A DNA stretch of 45,177 nucleotides, from NCBI GenBank assembly GCA_900317305.1, contig ONGG01000023.1, positions 1 to 45,177 on the forward strand, read 5' to 3'. The notes under the pieces were generated by a model. It was not told the DNA's origin and did no database searches. It was given only the letters and a program-made list of their open reading frames with translations. Origin of the DNA: an uncultured Prevotellaceae bacterium. GTDB taxonomy: Bacteria; Bacteroidota; Bacteroidia; Bacteroidales; Bacteroidaceae. The translations under genes were made by a program, and so were the position numbers. Positions 8,581 to 16,602 of this stretch are shown piece after piece (the stretch's first letter is position 1; each line of letters opens with the position of its first letter).

Positions 8581-8601
8581 AACGATTGTTTTTATTTGTT
8601 T

Positions 8602-10812
8602 TTAGTTTTTCAGATGCTCGGTGAAGAACTGTGCGATTTGCCTGAGCAGGTGGTGGCGTGTGTTGCCGCCATAGATGCTGTGGTTGCGGTTGGTGTAGAT
8701 GAGTTCCTTGAAGTCCTTGTCGGCTTGCACCAGCGCCTCGCTGTATTCGAAGGTGTTCTGCGGGTGCACGTTATCGTCGGCCAGTCCGTGGCAGACGAGG
8801 AGTGCGCCATGCAACTTTTCGGCCCTCACGATGGGGTTCACGGCATAGCCGTCGGGGTTCTCCTGTGGTGTGCGCATGAACCGCTCGGTGTAGATGGAGT
8901 CGTAGAACCGCCAATTGGTGGGTGGTGCCACGGCCACTCCGGCCTTGAACACTCCCCTGCCCTCGCTCATGCTCATGAGCGTGCAGAACCCGCCGTAGCT
9001 CCATCCCCAGATGCCGATGTTGCCGGCATCGACATAGGGCAACGATGCCAGGTAGATGGCCGTCTCCACTTGGTCGCGGGCCTCAAGCTCGCCCAGTTTC
9101 AGATAGGTACATTTCTCGAAGTCGGCACCGCGTCCGCCTGTTCCCCTGCCATCCACGCACGCCACGATGAAGCCCTGTTCGGTGAGGTACTGGTCGAAGG
9201 CTCCGCCCTGGCCCATCGAACCCATTCCCCAACTGTTCACCACCTGCTGGCTACCGGGTCCGCTATATTGGAACATGACCACGGGATAACGTTTGGAGGC
9301 ATCAAACTGGTGGGGTTTCATCATCCATCCGTTGAGGGTCACACCTTCTTGGGTGGTGAACGAGAAGAACTCCTTCTGGGCGAGGTCGAGTTGGCCGAGC
9401 CGCTGGCGCAGTGCGGCATTGTCGACCACGGTGCGCAGCAGTTTGCCCTTCAGGTTGTATACCGCGCACTCAAAAGGAGTGTGGGCATTGCTGAAGGTGG
9501 CGATATAATAGCCGAAGTCGGCCGAGAAAAGGACTTTGTTCCATCCCTCACGTGGGGTGAGGAGGGTGGTCTTCCCCTTGTTGCTGGTGACATACACCTC
9601 GCGCTCCAAGGGCGACCGTCCGGCTGCCTGGTAGAAGAGTCGTTGCTGGCGCTCGTCGTAGCCATAGATTTCGGTCACGCCATACTTGGCGTTGGTGAGT
9701 TGGCGTATCAACCGTCCGTCAAGACCATATAGGTACACTTGCATCGTGCCGTTGCGGTCGCTGGGCACGAGGATATGTTTTTGGGTGAAAGTGATGCCTC
9801 CTGGCACATCCTCCTTCACGTATTTAGGCACGCTCTCGGTGATGAGCAGCCGGCAGTTGAGCGACGTGGTGGCCGCCGAGTAGACCTTCAGGGTGTCCTG
9901 ATGGCGGTTCATGGTATAGAGCATCACATCGTCGGTGCCCGCACCGGTGAAGATACGGGGTATATAGCCATCGGCATTCAGCGGCAGAGGCAGTTGGCTT
10001 GTTTTCTTACTGCCGATGTCGTAGGTCCATGCCGACACCACGGCATTGTCTTGTCCGGCCTTGGGATACTTGTAGGCATAGGCACCGGGGTAGTAGTCAA
10101 ACTCCATGCGCTCGGGCCTGAGTCCCTTGAAGAGTTGCAGGGCATAGGTCTTCACGCCGCTCTCGTCGTACCTGATCCATGCCAGGTGCTGACTGTCGGC
10201 GGTGAAGGCGAGGGCGGTGCTGAATCCGAACTCCTCCTCGTTCACCCAGTCGGGTATGCCGTTGATGATCTCGTTGAACCGTCCGTCGCGTGTCACCTGG
10301 GTCTCGCTGAGTTGGTCGCCTATCTCCACCACGAAGATGTTGTTCTCCCTGACGAAGGCCACGCGCTTGCTGTCGGGAGCCCACACCGGCACCTGCTGCG
10401 CCCCGTTCTGCGAGAGCGGCCTGGCTTGTCGGCTTTGGGTGTCGTAGATGAAGTAGTCGGCGGTGAAAGAGTGCCGGTAGATGCGATTGCTGTTGGTGGC
10501 GATGAGCAGGTAGCGGTCATCGGGACTGGCCTTGTAGTCGTCGATGCCCTGAATATCAGCGCCTTCGCAGAGCGAGGCATCGAAGATGACGCCTGTCTGC
10601 TCGCCCGATGCGAAAGCATATTTCAGGATTTTGTCGCGTTGCTGACTGATCTGTGCGAAACTTGCGCCATCGGCCAGTGGTTGCAGCGACCTGAGGTTTT
10701 CTGCGGCATATTTTCCGGCGGTGATATCCCAAAGAGAGATTTTCTCCGCTGCGATGGCGTTGAAGGTCAACGCCACCAGAAAAGCAATCAAAAGTGAGAT
10801 TTTCTTCGTCAT
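8602..10812 (-). CDS. Dipeptidyl peptidase IV (S9 family serine peptidase)
   Basis: 736 aa with a signal peptide (MTKKISLLIAFLVALTFNAIA). The N-terminal two-thirds form the beta-propeller typical of DPP-IV, including the Glu pair region WVNEEEFGF. The C-terminal alpha/beta-hydrolase domain carries the triad Ser605 (GWSYGG), Asp679 (ADDNVHPQ) and His711 (RNHSIYGG). Length agrees with Prevotella and Porphyromonas DPP-IV. It removes Xaa-Pro or Xaa-Ala dipeptides from peptides in the periplasm or at the surface, feeding an amino-acid-fermenting lifestyle. The promoter -7 box ends only 4 nt before the ATG, so the message may be leaderless. Confidence 0.96.
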   Translation of the reverse strand: MTKKISLLIAFLVALTFNAIAAEKISLWDITAGKYAAENLRSLQPLADGASFAQISQQRDKILKYAFASGEQTGVIFDASLCEGADIQGIDDYKASPDDRYLLIATNSNRIYRHSFTADYFIYDTQSRQARPLSQNGAQQVPVWAPDSKRVAFVRENNIFVVEIGDQLSETQVTRDGRFNEIINGIPDWVNEEEFGFSTALAFTADSQHLAWIRYDESGVKTYALQLFKGLRPERMEFDYYPGAYAYKYPKAGQDNAVVSAWTYDIGSKKTSQLPLPLNADGYIPRIFTGAGTDDVMLYTMNRHQDTLKVYSAATTSLNCRLLITESVPKYVKEDVPGGITFTQKHILVPSDRNGTMQVYLYGLDGRLIRQLTNAKYGVTEIYGYDERQQRLFYQAAGRSPLEREVYVTSNKGKTTLLTPREGWNKVLFSADFGYYIATFSNAHTPFECAVYNLKGKLLRTVVDNAALRQRLGQLDLAQKEFFSFTTQEGVTLNGWMMKPHQFDASKRYPVVMFQYSGPGSQQVVNSWGMGSMGQGGAFDQYLTEQGFIVACVDGRGTGGRGADFEKCTYLKLGELEARDQVETAIYLASLPYVDAGNIGIWGWSYGGFCTLMSMSEGRGVFKAGVAVAPPTNWRFYDSIYTERFMRTPQENPDGYAVNPIVRAEKLHGALLVCHGLADDNVHPQNTFEYSEALVQADKDFKELIYTNRNHSIYGGNTRHHLLRQIAQFFTEHLKN

Positions 10813-10816
10813 GCTG

Positions 10817-10824
10817 CAAATTTA
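10817..10824 (-). promoter_or_regulatory. Promoter -7 box abutting the DPP-IV start codon
   Basis: Minus-strand TAAATTTG at 10824-10817 is a perfect TAnnTTTG box and is followed only by CAGC before the ATG. A start about 5-7 nt downstream would fall on the start codon. No clear TTTG -33 element is seen at 19-20 bp, so the promoter is moderately supported. Confidence 0.5.
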
Positions 10825-10947
10825 CACATTATTTTTGACATAGAGTCATTTACAGCATGATAAAATCCCTAGCACAATGGCTGTCAATACGAAAAGGATA
10901 GCAATTAATGATTTCTTTGTTGGGCTTTGGTTATCTTTGCATTGGGT

Positions 10948-11382
10948 TCAGAAACCGAACCAGCGTTTTTTCTTTTTCTCTGGTTCCTGTGACTGTTTCT
11001 GTGCCTCGCGCTTGGCCTCGCGGATGATGGCGTGATAGGAAAGGTTGTCGTGAATCATATGGTAAGCAGTCTCCCAGTCGAAGCGACCGCCGATGTTGCA
11101 GTCGTCGATATAAAGGTCGGCATCTATCTTGCGGGTATTGTGGCTGTGCTCATTGGTATCGGCGCGCAGCGTCTCGTTGATGGCGCTGAACTCCACACCA
11201 CGCTCACGGCACCATTCCACCGCCTCGTCGAGCAGCCTGCCCTCGCGCACGGTCCACAGCACCAGTTTGTGCCCATCTTCCATCAGTTTTCTGAGAGTTT
11301 CTGTGGCATGAGGAATTTCCTCGCCTATTTTCGGGTATCTGTGCTCTACCACAGTCCCATCGAAATCGATTGAAATAACCAT
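10948..11382 (-). CDS. Small HAD-superfamily hydrolase (BT_0820-like)
   Basis: 144 aa. HAD motif I is ISIDFDGTVVEH at the N-terminus, motif II lies in KLVLWTVREG, and a later acidic motif is ADLYIDDCNIGG. It has the minimal size of the capless HAD phosphatases seen in Bacteroidota, comparable to the crystallised B. thetaiotaomicron protein BT_0820 (from memory). Substrate unknown. The C-terminus is a Lys-rich tail. Upstream lie about 170 nt of non-coding DNA and then a tandem repeat whose copies carry promoters pointing at this gene, so it may have several stacked transcription starts. Confidence 0.85.
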   Translation of the reverse strand: MVISIDFDGTVVEHRYPKIGEEIPHATETLRKLMEDGHKLVLWTVREGRLLDEAVEWCRERGVEFSAINETLRADTNEHSHNTRKIDADLYIDDCNIGGRFDWETAYHMIHDNLSYHAIIREAKREAQKQSQEPEKKKKRWFGF

Positions 11383-11418
11383 ATTGAATATAATTTTTGT
11401 TTCGCTTCGCTCAACCCC

Positions 11419-11453
11419 AGGAGTTCTGGAGTTACAGGAGTTCAGACATTAGT
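11419..11453 (+). repeat. GTTCAG-family intergenic repeat, copy B (degenerate)
   Basis: Reads CAGGAGTTCTGGAGTTACAG, then GAGTTCAGACATTAGTC, a degenerate short member of the family. It is preceded by TTTCGCTTCGCTCAACCCC, which resembles the sequence just before copy C near 16465-16486. The shared flank suggests the two copies had a common source. Confidence 0.55.
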
Positions 11454-11552
11454 CCGAATTTCACCTAGTTCGACTCAATAGTTGTTGGCTAAAGTTAATG
11501 GCTTAAAACCGAGACGACTATTGCTTTTGTCTCCTTATAAATATTTGATGCT

Positions 11553-11777
11553 GCAAAGTTACGAAAAGTCGAGAGCAGAACAAAATGAATTTTTCATTTT
11601 TTATGCCGAGACCGAGTAACTTCGCGCTGCGAGCGCAAAGTTACGAAAAGTCGAGAGCAGAACAAAATGAATTTATTCATTTTTTATGCCGAGACCGAGT
11701 AACTTCGCCTCGAAGAGGCAAAGTTACGAAAAGTCGAGAGCAAAACGAAAAGAATTTATTTTTTTCTTTTCCTTTGT
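11553..11777 (-). repeat. Tandem 82/83-bp repeat, 2.7 copies, with promoters and covarying hairpins
   Basis: Units begin at 11553, 11635 and 11718 with GCAAAGTTACGAAAAGTC. Units 1 and 2 are nearly identical; unit 3 decays after about 35 nt. Read leftward, unit 1 holds TTTG (11584-11581), 19 bp, TAACTTTG (11561-11554), and unit 2 repeats this 82 bp upstream. Unit 3 keeps only the -7 box (11726-11719). Each unit also has a central dyad (AAAATGAAT against ATTCATTTT). The two junctions fold into GTAACTT-ended hairpins whose inner stems differ but still pair: GCGC/GCGC in the first and GCCTC/GAGGC in the second. Confidence 0.85.
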
Positions 11778-11851
11778 AGGTGGTGATGGGTGTCGGAGCA
11801 TTCCGGACTTCTTCCTTGCCCTGCAGATGGATGGCTTTGAAGGGGAAACCC

Positions 11852-12637
11852 TCAAAAATCCATTTGCTTTGGTTTTTTCTTGATCACATAGTAGAGGTGG
11901 CGCACATCGTTCTCGCTGATGGTGAAGTCGGCATACTCGGGCGACGGATTGAGCGAGTGGAAAGTGAGCGTGCCGTGCTCCAGGTCCTGCCCGATCATCT
12001 GCTTGAGCAAGACGCTCGACTCGAACACCACCACCCAGTAAGGACGGTCCTTATAGCGTATGCCATGCCAATGCACACGGTCCAACTCGCGCACGAGCAC
12101 CTTGTCGCCCGCCTCGAAACTCTGCCGGCTGCCCGTGTCCATCGAGTCGCCTTTCACCTCGAACGAGAGGTAACAGCCCCGGGCCACATGGTCCACCTCG
12201 TAGGTTTCCTCGCCCCACTCCTCGAAGTCAGGGTCCAGGCGGTCGCAGTCGTTGGCAAACTGTCCGTAAGCGGCGAAAGGAACATGCCTCACCGTCATGA
12301 AGAGTCTGTCGCCCTGCTTGTAGAACTTCGTCCCCTTGCTGTTCTCGGTATAGAACTCCAAGTCGCCGTCATCGGCAGCGAGTTCCACCTGTCCCTTCCC
12401 GGTGAGCAGCATATCGCCCGAGGAAGTGCGTATCCAGTCGGTGTTGATGCGGCTGTCGAGCGCCTTCACACGGTTGAGAAACTTGTCACTCAGGGGCACA
12501 TGACCGTTGATGATCTGCGATAGCGACGAGGGCGTATATCCCAACTGTTGGGCGAGGTCGCGCTGTGAGGTGGCCACACTATTGGCTACAAACCAAGCCA
12601 CCAACTGCTTCAGGTTTTCCGTAGTTCTCTTTGTCAT
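11852..12637 (-). CDS. Phage-type repressor, HTH plus S24 (LexA/CI-like)
   Basis: 261 aa. An N-terminal XRE helix-turn-helix (SQRDLAQQLGYTPSSLSQIINGH, residues 24-46) is joined to a C-terminal S24 domain. The S24 serine is Ser165 in VKGDSMDTG and the partner lysine is probably Lys212 in SSVLLKQM. No clear Ala-Gly cleavage site is seen in the linker, so self-cleavage is uncertain. It is divergent from the rightward phage-like genes beginning at 12991, and the control region between them holds overlapping promoters and palindromes. Its expected role is to hold the phage-like genes silent and respond to DNA damage. The C-terminal Lys-rich end borders the tandem repeat. Confidence 0.88.
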   Translation of the reverse strand: MTKRTTENLKQLVAWFVANSVATSQRDLAQQLGYTPSSLSQIINGHVPLSDKFLNRVKALDSRINTDWIRTSSGDMLLTGKGQVELAADDGDLEFYTENSKGTKFYKQGDRLFMTVRHVPFAAYGQFANDCDRLDPDFEEWGEETYEVDHVARGCYLSFEVKGDSMDTGSRQSFEAGDKVLVRELDRVHWHGIRYKDRPYWVVVFESSVLLKQMIGQDLEHGTLTFHSLNPSPEYADFTISENDVRHLYYVIKKKPKQMDF

Positions 12638-12687
12638 GATAACAGGGGCATTAATTGTTAATATTATGTTAAATTATAAATTTTCCA

Positions 12688-12717
12688 TTGATTTATTCGA
12701 AACCATGTTTATATTTG
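12688..12717 (+). promoter_or_regulatory. Rightward promoter of the phage-like switch
   Basis: TTG (12688-12690), 19 bp, TATATTTG (12710-12717). TTCGAAA lies inside the spacer (12696-12702). Transcription would start near 12724 and run toward the genes at 12852 and 12991. Confidence 0.7.
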
Positions 12718-12724
12718 CAGTCGA

Positions 12725-12747
12725 AAATCGAAACATATTATCGATTT
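12725..12747. promoter_or_regulatory. Candidate repressor operator
   Basis: A perfect inverted repeat, AAATCGA-N9-TCGATTT, lies between the start regions of the two face-to-face promoters. It has the size and symmetry expected for a dimeric CI-like repressor. Assignment is by position and symmetry only. Confidence 0.5.
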
Positions 12748-12763
12748 ACATGCTATTTTCGGG

Positions 12764-12794
12764 CAAAAATACCTATTATTTTCGAAATAAGCAA
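12764..12794 (-). promoter_or_regulatory. Leftward promoter of the repressor gene
   Basis: On the minus strand, TTG (12794-12792), 20 bp, TATTTTTG (12771-12764), with the palindrome TTTCGAAA (12780-12787) in the spacer. The start would be near 12757, giving a leader of about 120 nt that crosses the rightward promoter. An 11-bp direct repeat, AAAAATACCTA, is found at 12765-12775 and 12827-12837. Confidence 0.7.
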
Positions 12795-12851
12795 GAAAAA
12801 AATATAAATTTTTATATATTTAGGATAAAAATACCTACAAAATATACACTT

Positions 12852-12935
12852 ATGATTGGTTTTCAGGACAACATTCAGGATAACGAGCCCTGCTGCCGCG
12901 CCCGATTGTGTGGTGGCAGGGTCTTCATGCCCTGA
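12852..12935 (+). CDS. Possible 27-aa cysteine-containing small protein
   Basis: A short ORF downstream of the rightward switch promoter starts MIGFQDNIQDNEPCC and contains RARLCGG. It has three Cys in a 27-residue product and no clear ribosome-binding site. It may be a leader peptide or may simply be spacer sequence, since it lies between the promoter and the gene at 12991. Low confidence. Confidence 0.25.
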   Translation: MIGFQDNIQDNEPCCRARLCGGRVFMP

Positions 12936-12990
12936 CACCAATCACCAAACACCAACACGATTTATTATCACCAATCAAAATCCCAACAAC

Positions 12991-13200
12991 ATGAGAAGAC
13001 TATTCAATGAGATCAGCACGTTTTTGCTCGGCAGGAAATGCTATGCCGTGATTGTGGGCGAGCGGGGAAGCGACCGTTACGACATCTGCTCGCAGATTCA
13101 CTTCACCAAGGAGTCGGCAGCGGCCCACCGCCACCGTATCGAGGAGACCCGCACGTATGTCTACATCGCCACCGTGACATTCAGATGGAAGAGGAAGTGA
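12991..13200 (+). CDS. Small phage-associated protein, unknown function
   Basis: 69 aa, basic, starting MRRLFNEISTFLLGRK and ending in TVTFRWKRK. The middle (GERGSDRYDICSQIHFTKE) looks like a small alpha/beta fold. No family recognised. The ATG at 12991 follows about 55 nt free of stems. The next gene starts 4 nt after the stop, so they are translated as a unit. Controlled presumably by the divergent repressor. Confidence 0.65.
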   Translation: MRRLFNEISTFLLGRKCYAVIVGERGSDRYDICSQIHFTKESAAAHRHRIEETRTYVYIATVTFRWKRK

Positions 13201-13204
13201 GGAG

Positions 13205-13615
13205 ATGGTACACGAGATGATTCCCACCACCCGTCACGGCGACGTGACCTTCCATGCCGACGGCCGCATCGACATCACCGCCCACGTGTCACGACAGTTG
13301 AAGTTGGAGCGTGGCGACGTGGTAGGCATCGCCACCACCGACGACACGCCACGCGAGCACTATCTCTATGTGGCGCGCCGACATACCGGCATCCTCGGCC
13401 GACATGCCTGCACCTGCAAACCCGCCAAAGGCCATGGCCACTACCTGCGTGTACACAGCAAGAGACTCGCCACCCACATGCTCGACGTATGTCATGCCAC
13501 CGAGCGCATAGAACTATATGTGGGCGAGGCCGTGCACATCGGGCAGATAGGTCTTGCGCTCCCCCTCATCACCGCACCCTATCAGCAACCGCTCTTTATT
13601 GACCCTGAACACTGA
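13205..13615 (+). CDS. Phage-associated protein, unknown function
   Basis: 136 aa, His-rich. The N-terminal part (VTFHADGRIDITAHVSRQLKL, then ERGDVVGIATTD) has the look of a beta-barrel or AbrB-like strand pattern. The middle holds HACTCKPAKGHGHYLRVHS, which could bind metal or nucleic acid. No family assigned. It sits 4 nt after the 69-aa gene and 50 nt before the 930-aa gene, in one rightward unit. Codon use here is much more GC-rich than in the AT-rich control region upstream. Confidence 0.65.
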   Translation: MVHEMIPTTRHGDVTFHADGRIDITAHVSRQLKLERGDVVGIATTDDTPREHYLYVARRHTGILGRHACTCKPAKGHGHYLRVHSKRLATHMLDVCHATERIELYVGEAVHIGQIGLALPLITAPYQQPLFIDPEH

Positions 13616-13665
13616 CAGCGGATAGGCGCCACACACCAGCCTCCGCATACCCAAACACAACAACC

Positions 13666-16458
13666 ATGAGAAAACACATCACCTTTGCCGGACTTTCCAG
13701 CAACCCCACCGACCACGAGTCGGCCGACGGCCAGTGTGCCGCCCTCGTCAACCTCATTGCCGAAGACGAGGCCCTGCGCCCCATCGGCCTCCACCTACAG
13801 ACACTCGGTCTCCTGCCCCATGGCAGCCGACTGGCAGGTGTCCATGCCACCAATGCCTACCGCCATCTCATCATTGAGGTGGCGCAAGAAGCGCAGTGGA
13901 CCTATCTCTGGACCACCCCGCCCGAACCTTCTGCCAGCGACGAGCCCATTGCGCTGCACCCCCTCTACGAGACGGCAGAGCGGGTGAACGCCTTCACCTG
14001 CATGGACGACACCCTGTGCATGGTGACCGACAGCGCCACACTCTACGCACTCTGGGACGAGGACGAGACCGACTACTGCGTGGTGAGCCACTCCGACCTG
14101 CTCTACGACATCACCCTCACCCAAGACGTGCAACAGCGACGCGAGGTGAGACTGCCCATCAGCGGTGCCCTCGCCACCTACCTCGACGCACCCACCACCA
14201 CGGTGGCCACCCGCCAGAGCGTAGTGGCCCAAATGCTGCCGGGATTCTACGACAGCGACGACGCCTACGCCACCGGAGCTACAATGGTGGCAGCGATGAT
14301 GGCGGCGGCCACCGACCACGAGGCGGCCCTAATGGGCCAAGGCACCCACAAGTACGTACGCTTCGGTGTGGCCATCCTCCGCATGGCCGACGGCAGTCGC
14401 CTGCTCTGCTCCAACCTCTTCGCCATGCTGCCCACCGACCTACCCACCCGCATCACCGCCGACCGCGAGGCCGGCATGCTGAGCAGCACCGTATACCTGC
14501 ACCGCCACACCCTCACCATCGATATGCGCCAACCTGCTAAGGCGGCAAGGGTGGTGACCGGCGTAGACATCTATCTCTCGCGCGAACTCCACCTGCTCGA
14601 TCTGCAGCAGGCCGCCACCATCATCACCGACATGGAGGGAAAGACCACCGCCCTCACCTTCGCTCCCCTCAGCCGGCAGGCCACCCTGGAGACGGTCGAC
14701 CGACTGCCGTTCTACAAAGTGCTCACGGTGAGTCCCGCGCAATGGGGACAGCCCGTGATGGTGCCCCAGGGCGCAGAAGGCGAGAAAGCCGACCTGAGCG
14801 ACCTGAGACGGTGGAAGGCAGGAGCGAGGGTGGCCGACTGCCACGACGGGCGGCTGAGCATCGGGGCCGTGGCACGCACCCTCTTCTCCCCCTTCGAGAC
14901 CGGACTCACCTACCGCTACCTCACGCTAGATGCCGTTTCGCGCCAAGCGCTCAGTCCCGACGAGCGGGAGCAGGCGTGCACCGACGAACTGGTGGCAGGC
15001 AGCCGTGCCGACCTTTCCGACCAGCCTTTGGGACAGGTGTGCGACATCGTGGTGCGCGCCCGGCTCAACGACCCCACCGTGCATGAGGCATGGTGGAGCG
15101 GACAGGTGCAATACCCCATCCCCGGGATGATGATGGCACCCTACGACGAGGTGGAGCAACTGACCTATTACGTGCGCCTCACCACCACGGAGGGGACGCG
15201 CTACTACACCACCACCCAGCACATGGACACCCTGCGGCAGAAGGGACTGCGACTGAGCGTACACACAGCCACCGGTCAGGCCCACCGCGTGGAGCGCGCC
15301 GCCCTGCACTCGCTGCTGCTGCAACAGGCCAGGGTGCTGCACCTGGACGACGAGACCGGTGAATACCAGACCACCTACCTACTCTGGCAACCGTCGACAA
15401 CCGAAGAATGGGAGGCGCAACGGGAGAAGGCACGGGAGGCTTGGACCCTCACTCGCTCGCCATCGCTGCTACGTACCTCGGCCAAAGCCAACCCCTTCGT
15501 CTTCCCACAATCACTGGCCGTTGACATCGGCGATGGCGAGGTTACACGCCTGATGTCGAACACCCGCCGCACTGCCGACGGCCTCTTCGGCGACGGACAA
15601 TACTACGCCTTCACCACGAAGGGGCTATGGGTGCTGCGCCTGTCGGGGGAGCGATGGCAAGCCCAGCAGACCGTGAGCCGCGACAGCGTGGGGGCCGACG
15701 CGCCAGTGGTGGCTACCGACGACGCCGTGGTCTACGCCTCCTCGCGCGGACTGATGATGGTGCGGGGCGGAGTGAGCACCTGCCTCTCCGACGCGCTGCG
15801 CGGCACATCATTCGCCTGCAGCACCCTACCCCATTTCTCCCAACTGGTTGCCACCGAACCCACACTGACCAGTCTGGTGGCCGACCTCCCCCCACTCGCA
15901 GGCACGTTCCTCTCCGGGGCACAGGTAATGTTCGACAGCGAGGGCCAGCGGCTGTGGCTCCACCAACCCGACCATTCCCACCTCGCCCTCGTCTACTCCC
16001 TGCGGAGCAAGCAATGGGGCTCGGCGGTGGTGGCGTTTGACAGTAGCATCAGCAACGGCGATGCCACCTGGGCACTACAAGACGCTGGAGATGCCGCACG
16101 ACTGGTAAGCGTGACATTCCATGGCGATGTGCACGTACGGCAACCGGTGCTGCTATGCAGCCGCCCGCTGTCGCTCGGTCTGCGTCACGTCCTCAAGACC
16201 GCCCATCGGGTGATGGTGCGCGGCCTGTTCGGCCACCAGGGTCCTGCGGGCAGCCATATGGGAATGGCGCTCTATGGCAGCAACGACCTCGCCAGCTGGC
16301 ACTATATCGGCAGCAGTGCCAACCAGTATATGCGTCATCGCCGCGGCACGCCCTACAAATGGTTCCGCCTCGTGGCCATCGGCCGCATCCTGCCCGGTGA
16401 GAGCATCGAAGGCGTGAGCATGGAGTTCGCCAAGCGGTTTGACAATAAGATAAGATGA
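13666..16458 (+). CDS. Large virion-like protein, possible tail hub/neck component
   Basis: 930 aa, no signal peptide or membrane segment, His/Asp/Thr-rich. The C-terminal half has repeated strand-turn units such as YYAFTTKGLWVLRLSGERWQ, VVYASSRGLMMVRGG and ALVYSLRSKQWGSAVVAF, like blades of a propeller. It contains an internal LFGDGQ and ends FAKRFDNKIR. This pattern is reminiscent of the hub/stabilisation proteins of short-tailed phages, recalled rather than searched. It is unusually GC-rich. The gene is the last of three rightward genes after the repressor. The other virion-like genes lie 5 kb away on the opposite strand, so it is separated from its presumed partners. Confidence 0.55.
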   Translation: MRKHITFAGLSSNPTDHESADGQCAALVNLIAEDEALRPIGLHLQTLGLLPHGSRLAGVHATNAYRHLIIEVAQEAQWTYLWTTPPEPSASDEPIALHPLYETAERVNAFTCMDDTLCMVTDSATLYALWDEDETDYCVVSHSDLLYDITLTQDVQQRREVRLPISGALATYLDAPTTTVATRQSVVAQMLPGFYDSDDAYATGATMVAAMMAAATDHEAALMGQGTHKYVRFGVAILRMADGSRLLCSNLFAMLPTDLPTRITADREAGMLSSTVYLHRHTLTIDMRQPAKAARVVTGVDIYLSRELHLLDLQQAATIITDMEGKTTALTFAPLSRQATLETVDRLPFYKVLTVSPAQWGQPVMVPQGAEGEKADLSDLRRWKAGARVADCHDGRLSIGAVARTLFSPFETGLTYRYLTLDAVSRQALSPDEREQACTDELVAGSRADLSDQPLGQVCDIVVRARLNDPTVHEAWWSGQVQYPIPGMMMAPYDEVEQLTYYVRLTTTEGTRYYTTTQHMDTLRQKGLRLSVHTATGQAHRVERAALHSLLLQQARVLHLDDETGEYQTTYLLWQPSTTEEWEAQREKAREAWTLTRSPSLLRTSAKANPFVFPQSLAVDIGDGEVTRLMSNTRRTADGLFGDGQYYAFTTKGLWVLRLSGERWQAQQTVSRDSVGADAPVVATDDAVVYASSRGLMMVRGGVSTCLSDALRGTSFACSTLPHFSQLVATEPTLTSLVADLPPLAGTFLSGAQVMFDSEGQRLWLHQPDHSHLALVYSLRSKQWGSAVVAFDSSISNGDATWALQDAGDAARLVSVTFHGDVHVRQPVLLCSRPLSLGLRHVLKTAHRVMVRGLFGHQGPAGSHMGMALYGSNDLASWHYIGSSANQYMRHRRGTPYKWFRLVAIGRILPGESIEGVSMEFAKRFDNKIR

Positions 16459-16486
16459 TTGAAGTTTCGCATTCGCTCAACTTCTT

Positions 16487-16527
16487 GTAGTTCAGGAGTT
16501 CAGGATTTGCAGGAGTTCAGACATTTC
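16487..16527 (+). repeat. GTTCAG-family intergenic repeat, copy C (degenerate)
   Basis: AGTTCAGGAGTTCAGGATTT, then GCAGGAGTTCAGACATTTC, without the long core. It lies between the 930-aa gene stop and the ECF sigma gene and is preceded by TTTCGCATTCGCTCAAC, resembling the flank of copy B. Confidence 0.6.
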
Positions 16528-16592
16528 ACTATCTTTACAAAATAATTGGTTTTTCATGTCACAAATCAAGACTTTTTGCGTATAAAGGGAAA

Positions 16593-16602
16593 CAAACGTT
16601 TG
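16593..16602. promoter_or_regulatory. Palindrome directly before the ECF sigma start
   Basis: The perfect 10-bp palindrome CAAACGTTTG ends exactly at the base before the ATG at 16603. It could be an operator or overlap the translation start. No consensus TAnnTTTG box was seen close by (nearest is TATCTTTA at about 16530). Confidence 0.3.

Noticed and set aside
7384-9732. 782-aa plus-strand ORF across DUF4861 and DPP-IV
   Set aside because: Antisense shadow with Val/His/Gly-rich composition spanning two well-supported genes and their gap.
10932-10939. Plus-strand TATCTTTG box after the HAD gene
   Set aside because: No -33 element at the right distance and no gene downstream on that strand.
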